From Cystobasidium ongulense (Eukaryota; Basidiomycota; Cystobasidiomycetes; Cystobasidiales; Cystobasidiaceae), in NCBI GenBank assembly GCA_022835595.1, contig BQUP01000003.1, forward strand, positions 1,350,975-1,414,974: a stretch of DNA of 64,000 bases, given 5' to 3'. Made by a program: the position numbers and the translations under genes. This document shows, in pieces, positions 55,335-64,000 of the stretch (position 1 is its first letter; every line of letters begins with the position of its first letter). The notes beneath the pieces were generated by a model that saw nothing but the letters and a program-made list of their open reading frames with translations, did no database searches and had not been told where the DNA came from.

Positions 55335-55675
55335 ACAGCCTGGGTTGTATAGTTGTAAGCCATCTAGTTTTTCCGAGATGGCTTTGTACTGGTAGTTATC
55401 GGCTATAGGGACGCTTCGAGTATTACATTGGGTCTAGTATACTGTTCGGCATTTTCTTATTCGAATGAAATGATTACGCGAGGCATTGGTAGCACAAGTC
55501 AATTATCATAGCAAGCTTAAAGACAAGCACAAAGTCACTGTCTGTTTGAAGTTAGTCTGTACTCTCCTCTAATTAGATTGCTGGTCATTACTTTCTGTAA
55601 TGTTGACTTTGCATACTGTTTACGCGCGCGTCGTTGGAATCTCGTCTTTCTTGCTTCGCCCAACACAACACTTGG
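55335..55675. other. Gene-free stretch upstream of the WHIM-domain gene
   Basis: 341 bases of 3' flank and promoter. No motif recognised. Confidence 0.45.
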
Positions 55676-58607
55676 ATGGAAGCGAAGGATAGCAGAAGTC
55701 AAGAGCAGCTCGCAATGAGCGAGGCACTCTCGAGGAACACCAGCAATGGCTCAACCAGCTCGTCGCTGTCCATGCTGGTCACGCGCGACAATGCTGCCAT
55801 CAACGACGGCGGCGGAAGCGACAGTAGCGACGACGACTCTGCGCCATTCGTAGCGACCAGCAAGAATAAAACAGCAGCAGGCACATCCAAACGCGCAAGC
55901 AGCGTGGTCTCGCTGTCTTCCTCCGCGCTCACTGATCCCGACGACCTGGAAATAACGGCAAGCTCCTTCGCGAATGCATCGAGAGCAAAGAGTACCGCGA
56001 GCACCGCGTCCAGCGATGTAGAAGAGGACGACGACAACGACGGCCTTGTCGAGGTGAATCAAGATGGAAGCGAGAAGCCACTGGCTAAGATCAGGAAGCT
56101 CCTTAGCCATCCGCCTAGAGAGCCCAAGCATCGATGGGAAACTGCCGTGAGCAGGCATTCATCATAAGGCATCCGACTGACTTATTCTGACAAACCCCTC
56201 CCTCCTTCCTCTTTTGCAAATATTGCGCATCCAGTACGTCTATGCCTTCATCGAACGCTTCACAAGTATACAGAAAGATTCGGTATATGCCCCTCAAACG
56301 ATAGTTGAGTTTGAGATGGCTTTAGAAGCGGGTGGTGTCCCTCAAATGCCAGAAGACGTACAAGACGTCTGGATACCTTCCCTCGAACCTGTTTTCAAGG
56401 ACTTCATAGAGCGTGTCAGAAATCAGGACAAATCGACTGGCGGAACTGGTGGTCCCAAAGGTGCATGGCAAGCTTGGATACCTTGGTGGATCAGCGAGCA
56501 ACGCACATTCCACCTCCCAGACTTTCAGTCCAATTCCTGGCTGGATGTGATCCGCACTATGCGGGACAAGGACGACAAGAATGCACTTTACAAGATAGAT
56601 TGGGAGAGGAAGGTTGGTTTTCTCACCCTCTATGCTACCAGACAGAGCAATAACATTACGCGATACTGACACGACTCCGTCCATTCGCAGATTACAATCT
56701 TGAAGGCTTTAGTAGATTATCAAATTTGCCTTTGTGAAGACATCAAAACGTATATCAACGACAGCTACGGCTACGTAAGTTCGTATAAACCGCAACCTAA
56801 AACAAAAGGAGAGAGAGAACAAAGAGCCAAAGAAAAAGCTGAAGCTAGAGAAGAAGCTAAAGCTGAAGCGACTCTCGCTGTTGCTGCTGCTATTGCTGCT
56901 ATTTCTGCTAGGGACGCTTCGGCCGCGACATCGAAGGATAAGGGCAAAGAAAAGGAGAAGCCAGCTGCAGAAATCAACAACTCGCTTGTCATTCGACCCA
57001 TTGGGTCTGACACTCTGAAGCAGGTCTGGTACCGTATTGATGGTGAGGATGATAGTTTATTCTGAGCGATAGTCAACTAGACGCTAACCAAGTACGCTTC
57101 AGACTCACCTCGTCTCTACGTCAATAGCGATCCTTATGCTCATAAAACGACATTCGTAGCAGTCTCAGACACACCGATAGAAATACATACACTTTTGACC
57201 GGCTTGCAGCAACCACCGAAGCAATCAGTCAAACTTAAAGGTCCATTTGCAAAGGCAGCGAATGGTAAGAAAGCAAAAGAAAAGAAGAAGAAAGGTCGCG
57301 CATTGCTATTGGAGAATGAAGAGAAATTACACGAGTACATTCGAGATATCGTAATACCGTCTTTAGAATCAGCGGAATCACCTTATTTCGAACGTAAGAA
57401 CAAATTTGAGAATCGTCGAAATAATCTGATAAAAAAGGTACAGAGAGATGCTCGAATGGAGACTTTGGCTGCTCAGCGTTCTATAGATCCTGGATATGGA
57501 AGTTTACGTGCCTCGACTAGATTAAGGAGAGGGGCTAGAGTTTCCAATGGTTATGATGAAACTGCAAAAGATATGGAGATAGAAGCTGCTATTAGGGAAT
57601 CTGAACGAAGTAGTAGAAAGAGGCGGAAGTCAGGCGACGATGAGGATAGCGACGAGGAATATGACGATGGCATGGATTTAGACGATACTCGTGGACAGTC
57701 TGAGGATGCCCACTTCGAGGATGAGGATGACGAAGGTGAGGAGGGGAATAGCAGACGGTCAAGAAAAGCTTCACGGCGGAGCGGCGCAAGCAGCAGTAGA
57801 GCCACGATACCTGGAGAGAGGAAGAGTTCGAGGCAACAGACACAGCCAACGAACTATTATGAGCCACTGCCTCCACTTGTCGATACGTCACGGTCAGCGA
57901 CAGGATCAGCGTCGACTTCGCGCAAAGCATCCGTCGTTCGGGGAGATCTAGCAGACTTTGAGATTGATGGAGAGGACGAGGCAGAAGAAGAGGCTCCATT
58001 TGGGGGACTGGAAGAAGTCTGGTCGATGGGTAGATATAGAGGATACTATAGGCCAGACAGAACTTTTATTAAAGCACAAAAGGGGGATATACCTTTATAT
58101 AAGCTTGCCAAGATGGGACTTCCTTTACCTCCGTTGACTGGACCTATTCCCGGACCTTCCACCACTACATCAGCGCCTGGTTCGAATAGCGGTGGACCTT
58201 CTTCGACACTGAAGGGTATGGCTGAGAGGATTGCAGCTATCAATGGAGAAGGCAGAGGAGCGGCTGTATCGAATCGTCAAAATATCGACAACGGGAATGG
58301 ATTTACTACTGAAGTCGAAGACGTCTCTATGCCTGGAAGTGCGGTGCCCACGCTGCTTGCAGAAACAGAGGACAGAGAGACGGACGATAGCAATATGTTA
58401 GCGGATGGGATGGACGAGGACGACGATGACGACGAGTCTGATATCATTACCGTCAGCAGTCGCCCCAAGACTGTCCCTACGACTACGAATGGAGGAGCAG
58501 CAAGACAAGCCTCTGGACCATCGATAATGCCCGACGAGCAGCAAAAGGACCGGACTATGAGCAAATCGGGTGGACGGGATACTTCTCACATCCAGGTGGT
58601 TGTGTAG
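55676..58607 (+). CDS. WHIM/DDT-like chromatin-remodelling accessory protein
   Basis: A predicted nuclear protein of about 900 residues. After a Ser-rich acidic leader (MEAKDSRSQEQLAMSEAL) come a DDT-like helical block (YVYAFIERFTSIQKDSVYAP, then IVEFEMALEAGGVPQM) and a WHIM-like block: ITILKALVDYQICLCEDIKT, then RPIGSDTLKQVWYRIDDSPR joined across an intron to LYVNSDPY. DDT plus WHIM pairs occur in Itc1, Rsf1 and similar subunits of ISWI remodellers, where WHIM contacts the ATPase and linker DNA. A Lys-rich segment, a long acidic part and a disordered tail follow. Four exons, all joins in frame. The named homologue is not clear. Confidence 0.65.
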
Positions 58608-58904
58608 TGCTGTTGAGTGAGCATAAGTGGGTAGGGATGTAGAGGTGGTCGATTTCAGTCGTTTGCTTGGGGCATGCTGCAGCTCCTGCTAGTAATAAGT
58701 GTGCGTCTCTTGGCGGTGCCCCGTATGTGGTTGCATGTGCTGTATGGTGTATTCTTGCCGTTTGATAACTGCATCTTCGCTGTTTGCCACCACTAGACAG
58801 CCTTGAGTCCAAGTATTCTGTCGATGTTAATCCATTTCCTTTACTCCATTACAAAACAAGCATTCTAATCGACTAGAATCAACCTTAGTTAGACTACTAG
58901 AACT

Positions 58905-60241
58905 ATGGTGAGCTGGTGCGAGCTGTCCAGACCAGCCATCACCATTCTCACCCTGCTCTCCATGGCATGACGGACCCAGGACCAATTCATCTCGCAAGCA
59001 AAGCAGGCCTACTCGTCCTACCAGGACAGCCAGAACCAGACAGCTGGTGGCCACGGACAGCAGAACCCAGGCAACAACCAGGCGGTGAGTTGGCTTGCTT
59101 GCTTGCTTGCTGGCATCCAAGCCGGCTGACGTCGTTATGCTGCGTACTCGACAGGGAGGCGACTTTGGCATCACTGGGGGTTCCAGATTCAACCAGCCGT
59201 GAGTGTTGACATGGCATGTCTGCTGGAGATGTGTGAGGTGCTCCAGACGGCTCCGACGTGCCGCTCGTCGTCTCCAGCATGTGCTGGTCGCACAGCTTGG
59301 ACAGCTGGGTGACGCAGCACCTCTCACGGCACCCAGCAGAAGCATGTATCGCTGGGACACGGCATGACTGACAGTATGATTGTCTCTCACTCCCCTCAGT
59401 GCCAGTGCCCAGCACCAGGGACAAGGACTGGATCTCGACGGAGACGGTGTCATCGATGCAGCAGACGCCGACTCTGGCTCTTCCGGAGACAGAGGCCTCT
59501 TCAGTCAAGCTCTATCATTCCTGAACAACAACAAACCCAGCGCAAGCGACGATATCGATGAAGAGGGTGTCACCAATGCACACCAGCAGGCTTATGGGTG
59601 AGCTCAAGCTTTCGAATAGTATTACGTGCACGTGTTGCGTCTTCGGACACTCAGACTAACCTCGTATTACTCTCACAGACAAGGCAACGCTGGTAACCTC
59701 GATGCTCAGAGCATGGGTTCCGCTGCTGCCTTGCAAGCCTTAAAGCGCTTCACCGGCGGCCAGCAAAGCCCTGCCTCTAGCAGCGGCCAATCTGCCTTGG
59801 TGAGCTGATATACTGGTCTCCACCCAAATACTGTCGCAATTGCCTTGGCTGATATCATCCAATCGTTCACTAGGTCGGTATGGCTATGTCTGAGGCCTCC
59901 AAGTGAGTCTTCCATCCATTCAAGTCTGTTAAACGGTCCCCATTCTTTATTTTACTAACCTGCGTCATCTTTCAACCCAGGCTCTTCGATAACTCCGGAG
60001 GTGCCGCCAACGGAAACAAGCAGGACGTTGTCAACTCGGCAGTTCAAACAATCATGAAGTTTGTATTGAAGAGTCAGCTTTCTGGTGCTATGGGTACCGG
60101 TGGAGGTGCTGCTGGTGGGGGTGGTCTTGGCAACTTGATGAGCATGGCCTCGAAGTAAGTGGATGTTCTCCAGTCTGTCGCTCAAGTGTCAATTCGAGCT
60201 AACTTCTTGGCGCTTGTACCTTTGTTAACAGGTTCATGTAA
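58905..60241 (+). CDS. Fungal DUF7721 protein, first intron directly after ATG
   Basis: A small fungal-specific protein of unknown function. The best gene model has a first coding exon of only the start codon: ATG at 58905-58907, intron 58908-58979 (GTGAGC..CCCAG), then DQFISQAKQAYSSYQDSQNQ. Later exons give GGDFGITGGSRFNQP, then SASAQHQGQGLDLDGDGVID (an EF-hand-like acidic loop), GLFSQALSFLNNNKPS, DAQSMGSAAALQALKRFTGG and SEASKLFDNSGGAANGNKQD. The last exon adds only Phe-Met-stop (60232-60241). The family's helix QDVVNSAVQTIMKFVLKSQL is intact. Intron 2 contains a short CTTG repeat (59093-59110). The ordering matches DUF7721 (beta-flanking) proteins. Confidence 0.78.
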
Positions 60242-60595
60242 GGTAGGGTCAAGCGAATCACTATTTTGACGACTTGCAACTAGTAAGCCTCAAGCGGCTA
60301 GACCATGTGGCTTGCTATTAACGATCAAAGCAAACGAACGAAACTTTAAACTGCATCCATTATCCTATACGTAACAAAGATTTGTATTGCCCTGCCTTCG
60401 GAAAGCTATGACTAAAGGATACACAAGTTGGGAGGTGGTTGAAGACCTTCACTGATGAGTTTCAAAGCAATGGATCTAACTAACTTGTTTCTGAAATAAG
60501 TATGAGAACTTTATGGTACATAGGTGGAAAGGCTTGTTCAATTCGGCATATCTCGGACATCTATCTCAAAAGTATCTTCTACTAGGCTGATTTGT
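60242..60595. other. Convergent 3' region between DUF7721 gene and pirin
   Basis: 354 bases of 3' flanks with nothing recognisable. Confidence 0.45.
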
Positions 60596-61576
60596 TTATA
60601 CCATCTCGAAAGCTAGGAACTCTGCATTCTCTGGTCCGATACTTTCGAATGCTAGAGGCTTGTCAAGTTTGCCAGTAATGAAGACACTATCGCCTTCATC
60701 TAGCTCGACTGAGGTGTCCTCATAGTCGATCTTGAGTTTGGCTCCCCCTTCAATAGGTTTATCCTTTGGCTTTCTATACCCACTTCTCATGATGTTATGG
60801 ACCAAAGTCTTTGTAGTTCCTTCTGTAGATTGATGTTCAAGTTTAGATTGAGGAGTAAGAATAGAAGCCGATACTCTAAAATGAGCATGTACAGGAATAG
60901 GACCTTTAGCTTCTCTTTCTTCAATAACATCATTATCTTCAGGGGGGGCTACAATTTTAACTAATTTATTAGTTTTTTCTTCATCTGTGAAATGTCTTCC
61001 GTAATAATTTGGTTTCAATCCTGTCTTGTAAGGTTTTGCCCAAATCTGCAAGAAATGGACTTCTTTATCGTCTCTTGCATTGAATTCTGAATGTGTTACT
61101 CCTGTTCCTGTTGAAGTCATTTGAATATCACCTCGTTTCATGACTTCTACGCTTCCTAGAGAATCTTTGTCTGTTTGATTGGAGTAAGGATTGTACATGT
61201 CTTTAGCTTAGTGATGGGCTCTTTCATTTCAAAGAAGAATGAAAACTCACGCTTCAGCTCCCCATCTACAATATAACTGAAGATTTCAAATTCGCGGTGA
61301 GGGTGTGTACCGAAGCCTTCGCCTCCTGCTACTCTATCTTCGTTGATAACGCCTATAGCAAGATATCGATGCACGTGGAAGCGGAGAACAATGGTCAGCT
61401 CGCAAGCTTATCTTTCATGCAGAGCGAGCGGTCAGGTACTTACGAAGAGAACCAAAGTCCTGCATTTCAGGATTGAAATAGCTTGCAAATGAGAAATGGT
61501 GATAGGTCTTCAGCCAGTTATGATCTGCATGGCCTCTGTTGGCCGACTTGAGGACTTTGAGCTGGACGGGAGACAT
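60596..61576 (-). CDS. Pirin (cupin-fold iron protein)
   Basis: A bicupin non-haem iron protein; relatives act as quercetinases or nuclear cofactors. Exon 1 (MSPVQLKVLKSANRGHADH, then WLKTYHHFSFASYFNPE) splices to RVINEDRVAGGEGFGTHPHR. A further intron, read to the acceptor at CAAACAG, joins IVDGELKH to KDSLGSVEVMKRGDIQMT, giving the exact family spacing; the nearer AAAG acceptor would insert 11 residues. Metal ligands are in THPHREFEI and in GTGVTHSEFN (His, His, His, Glu). The C-terminal cupin ends FESIGPENAEFLAFEMV. I chose the ATG at 61576; a hydrophobic exon-like stretch lies further upstream. Confidence 0.9.
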
Positions 61577-62266
61577 GATGTCTGCGGGGTAACCGTCAGC
61601 ATGCATCAATAGCAAAAGCAGTACAGATGAACTCACTTGATGCGTTCCTAAAGCTTGTAGAGTGTGCGACCTTCTCTATCTTTTGCGATGCGGGGCCTCC
61701 AACTGCTCGCGCTATGAACTTTGTGAATATTCCAGCCAGGATAGCTAATACAGCGACTATGACAGCCTTGTTGGTGGTCTTAATGGTAGCTTGTCTACTT
61801 GTCTGTCAAGATGCTGTTTGATTGAGGAGAGAGAAAGAAAGCTGAATTGTGACCTGCTTTTATATCTCGGATCTCCAACACGTGAGAAGGCGACTTCTGA
61901 ATTTGGAAATGCTGACAGGTGATGAGGAGAAGGTAATCTCGACATGAACAACTAAGCAAAGAGTATACGCTGACGGAGCTGTATTATAAAGCAATACTTG
62001 TACAGCTGCATGAGTGAGCAGTCTCGTCTGTGTCTGTCAGCATGTGCACTAACTTCTCGCTTGCTTTCTTATCGTCACGTGCAGGTAGAAGCAAGTAGAA
62101 CGAGGAGATGCCAGACTTCAATACAAGCAAGCATCGACAAGGGGTGTTGAGCTAGGCATCACCGGTCACCAATTCAAAGCCCTTCACATACCCTCGTGCG
62201 CGTGTTACAGTCTACCAAGAACGGGTAACGTCTACAACGGCTGCAAAGGCCCGACTTGCATTACAA
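61577..62266. other. Pirin upstream region with TATA box and exon-like hydrophobic stretch
   Basis: 690 bases. On the minus strand, 61829-61624 reads as an open frame containing KAVIVAVLAILAGIFTKFIA and ending at a GTGAGT donor that splices to ACATCATGTCTCCC of the pirin exon. It has no ATG of its own after the preceding stop. The rest, toward SEC28, holds that gene's 3' flank. Confidence 0.5.
61857..61865 (-). promoter_or_regulatory. TATA box candidate for the pirin transcript
   Basis: ATATAAAAG on the minus strand, followed about 30 bases later by a pyrimidine-rich CTTTCTTTCTCTCTCCTC, a usual fungal initiation zone. Confidence 0.5.
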
Positions 62267-63437
62267 CTACGCAGAAGCCGAGACCGAGAACCTGCCAGCG
62301 GCCTCGTCAAACAGAGCTTCCTTAGCAGCCAGATCCTCCAGCAGAGGATGACTTGGCGCGACAGAGCGGAGGGTACTGCAAAAGACAGTGTCGAGGTCAG
62401 CTCGTTCGATTATTGACAGGTATACACGACTTACTCCATATACTGCGTATGCACAGTGGCCGGTTTTCCCGAGAGCAGTGCTAATGCTGCAGAGTTGGCG
62501 AGTGATGTAGCGTGGTTTGGGTCCTATACGCCTCAGTCTGTCAGTCTTGTGCGATCTCGTAGGTTGATCTAAGAGATTCCCTTACCGTCTGAAGAGCTTC
62601 CGCCAATGGAGCTTCCGCCTCAGGCCATCTATGCATAGCAGCCTGAGCGACTGCTTTTCCGTTCGATATAACAGGGTTATTCGCGGATGGCAACTGTGAC
62701 ATTTCATCGTAGCAGTAGAATGCAGTTTGATAGCCGCCGTCATCTTCGCCGCCTTGTTTCAATCCAATCCACGCTTCGCATAGTTGGATGATGAGGGAAT
62801 CTTCTGCCCATATCTTGGCTGTGCTGTATGCTTGCTTTGCGAGGTCTAGACGGTCTATCGAGAGGTATAGCTGGATTAATAGGGCGACGCTGGAATTGGC
62901 AATGGCAAGATTCAGATGCGACGCGTGCGGTACAATAACATATGCACGCTACCCACCACTCCTGATCTTCTGCTTTGGCGCCTGCAGTGAGGACGTCGAT
63001 GGCTTGCTGTCTATAGTCCTCCTGGTTCGCAAGGACAGTTCCAGCAACCGCACGCGTCGTTCCATCCGCCTCTTCGCCCAGTTCTTCGAGCAGCTCGAAG
63101 GCTTCATCAGCAGCAGCACCACCGTCGTCTCCTGCTTGGACAGAGTCTACGAGCAGCTTTACTGCTTTCGCGGCAGAGCTGTCTATCGCGCTTGCTATGG
63201 ACGCAGCTTGGTCGAATTGCCCTAAGGCGATGTGGGAGCGGGCGGCATAGAGCTGGAGGGAGGGTGAGGCGTCGGATATGGATGAGATGGTGCTGATGCA
63301 GGCGGAGTAGGAGCCTGTGTCGTCGTTTGATGGTTGAGAGCGTGTTCAGCTGGATAGCGAGTGTTTCGCAATGCATGCCACTCACCCTGCGCAAACAGCT
63401 GGCGGGCGTGGAAGGCCGAGTCGCTCTCCAGGGACAT
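62267..63437 (-). CDS. SEC28: Coatomer subunit epsilon (epsilon-COP)
   Basis: The TPR-fold subunit of COPI vesicle coats, which supports alpha-COP in Golgi-to-ER traffic. Five exons: MSLESDSAFHARQLFAQ, joined by an in-frame intron to GSYSACISTISSISDASPSL; then LYAARSHIALGQFDQAASIA and a central TPR part to KAEDQEW. Next come LYLSIDRLDLAKQAYSTAKI, LKQGGEDDGGYQTAFYCYDE and WPEAEAPLAEALQT, the known C-terminal epsilon-COP sequence order. A short exon follows (DPNHATSLANSAALALLSGK) and the last exon ends FDEAAGRFSVSASA before TAG. It is divergent from ELP4 (167 bp). Confidence 0.9.
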
Positions 63438-63604
63438 GGTGTATGGTATCAATGAGATGGAAGAGTGTGTAGGAGTAGTAGAGTGGGATAGAGGACGAGC
63501 TGTCAGTGTGATAAGTGGTCGATCATCTTCGGTATATCTTCTACATCTACAATTGAAATGGAAGCAGGCAGCTCTTCTCTCCTCTACACGATACAGATAG
63601 GACA

Positions 63605-64000
63605 ATGACCTCCTTCAAGAAGCGTGTGCCTGCCTCGTCAACCAGCCAGTCGCCAGGCACGCGCGTGAGTGCATACAACGGCTCGCTCCTGCTGTCCACA
63701 GGCGTAGCAAGTGTCGACGATGTGCTCGGTGGGGGATGCCCTGTAGGATCCATTCTGCTCGTCGAAGAGGACCAAGATACAGGCTATGCGAAGCTCCTCC
63801 TCAAGTACTGGATAGCCCAGGGTCTATGCTGTCCGTCCCAGCAGGTCCTGCTCGCAAGCAGCGCTCTTGACCAAGCGCCAGGTGAAATTATATCAAAGCT
63901 CCCTTACTCTGACGATGCTCCTGCTGCTGCTACTGCTTCACCACACGCAAGCACAAGCGGGACATCTGCACCGCACACCGACGACGAAGACGAGAACCTC
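63605..64000 (+). CDS. ELP4: Elongator subunit Elp4 (PAXNEB), 5' part
   Basis: A RecA-fold subunit of the Elp456 ring of Elongator, which helps modify wobble uridines in tRNA. The first 132 residues are in the window: MTSFKKRVPASSTSQSPGTR, then SAYNGSLLLSTGVASVDDVL and GGGCPVGSILLVEEDQDTGY, the recognised Elp4 start. The residues after the glycine turn lack a true Walker A lysine, as in all Elp4. The following AKLLLKYWIAQGL helix is also typical. The protein runs off the window in a Ser/Ala/Asp-rich insert, with no intron seen so far. Confidence 0.88.
   Translation, partial: MTSFKKRVPASSTSQSPGTRVSAYNGSLLLSTGVASVDDVLGGGCPVGSILLVEEDQDTGYAKLLLKYWIAQGLCCPSQQVLLASSALDQAPGEIISKLPYSDDAPAAATASPHASTSGTSAPHTDDEDENL

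Noticed and set aside
58827-59453. 208-codon minus-strand frame over the DUF7721 first exons
   Set aside because: Antisense to several correctly joined exons; low-complexity Cys/Ser content from GC-rich introns.
1-64000. CRISPR arrays, tRNA or rRNA genes, biosynthetic clusters and virus-like elements
   Set aside because: Looked for on both strands by eye; nothing convincing was found.

Overview
The window reads as nuclear DNA of a basidiomycete fungus. Genes are closely packed on both strands and carry short introns (about 50-110 nt) with GT donors and AG acceptors. Fungal hallmarks include a five-domain AROM protein, a Grr1 F-box protein, a YAT-type amino-acid permease, a BIG1/VOA1-type protein and a fungal DUF7721 protein. 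I could not settle the species; a small-genome Ustilaginomycotina or Pucciniomycotina member fits best, but this is inference. I found no viral, LTR, LINE, DNA-transposon, rRNA, tRNA or CRISPR-like sequence. All assignments come from reading translations and joining exons by eye.

0-16 kb: the 3' end of an unidentified gene (+), TIM8 (+), then three minus-strand genes THG1, a FLX1-type mitochondrial carrier and SPT4. ARL2 is divergent from SPT4 and is followed by MED17 and an arylamine N-acetyltransferase (all +). Next come three minus-strand genes: an MBD4-type DNA glycosylase, a small CARP-fold-like protein and a large intronless COG7.

16-38 kb: a two-LIM-domain protein (+), a GON7 candidate (-), a DEK_C/SWIB protein (-), HUT1 (+), GRR1 (-), a REB1-type Myb factor (+), an Mpv17/PMP22 protein (+), GRC3 (-), a RING E3 with a SUMO-interacting-like motif (+) and RRP15 (-). 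REB1, GRC3 and RRP15 all act on rDNA or pre-rRNA.

38-64 kb: a mitochondrial PPR-like protein (+), ARO1 (-), a DNAJC3/P58IPK-like ER co-chaperone (+), a 1.5 kb gene-free stretch, a YAT permease (+), a BIG1/VOA1-type membrane protein (+), a GH5 glycosidase with a two-helix membrane insertion inside its catalytic domain (+), a WHIM/DDT-like chromatin protein (+), a DUF7721 protein whose first intron directly follows the ATG (+), pirin (-), epsilon-COP/SEC28 (-) and the start of ELP4 (+).

Most of the content is housekeeping: mitochondrial import and carriers, transcription (MED17, SPT4, REB1, SWIB), tRNA modification (THG1, ELP4, GON7), Golgi/COPI traffic (COG7, SEC28), ribosome biogenesis and aromatic amino-acid synthesis. 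I see no defence or secondary-metabolite cluster. The most unusual items are the membrane-split GH5 enzyme, the ATG-intron gene, a CA microsatellite that forms a 3' splice site, and the altered active-site motif of the N-acetyltransferase.
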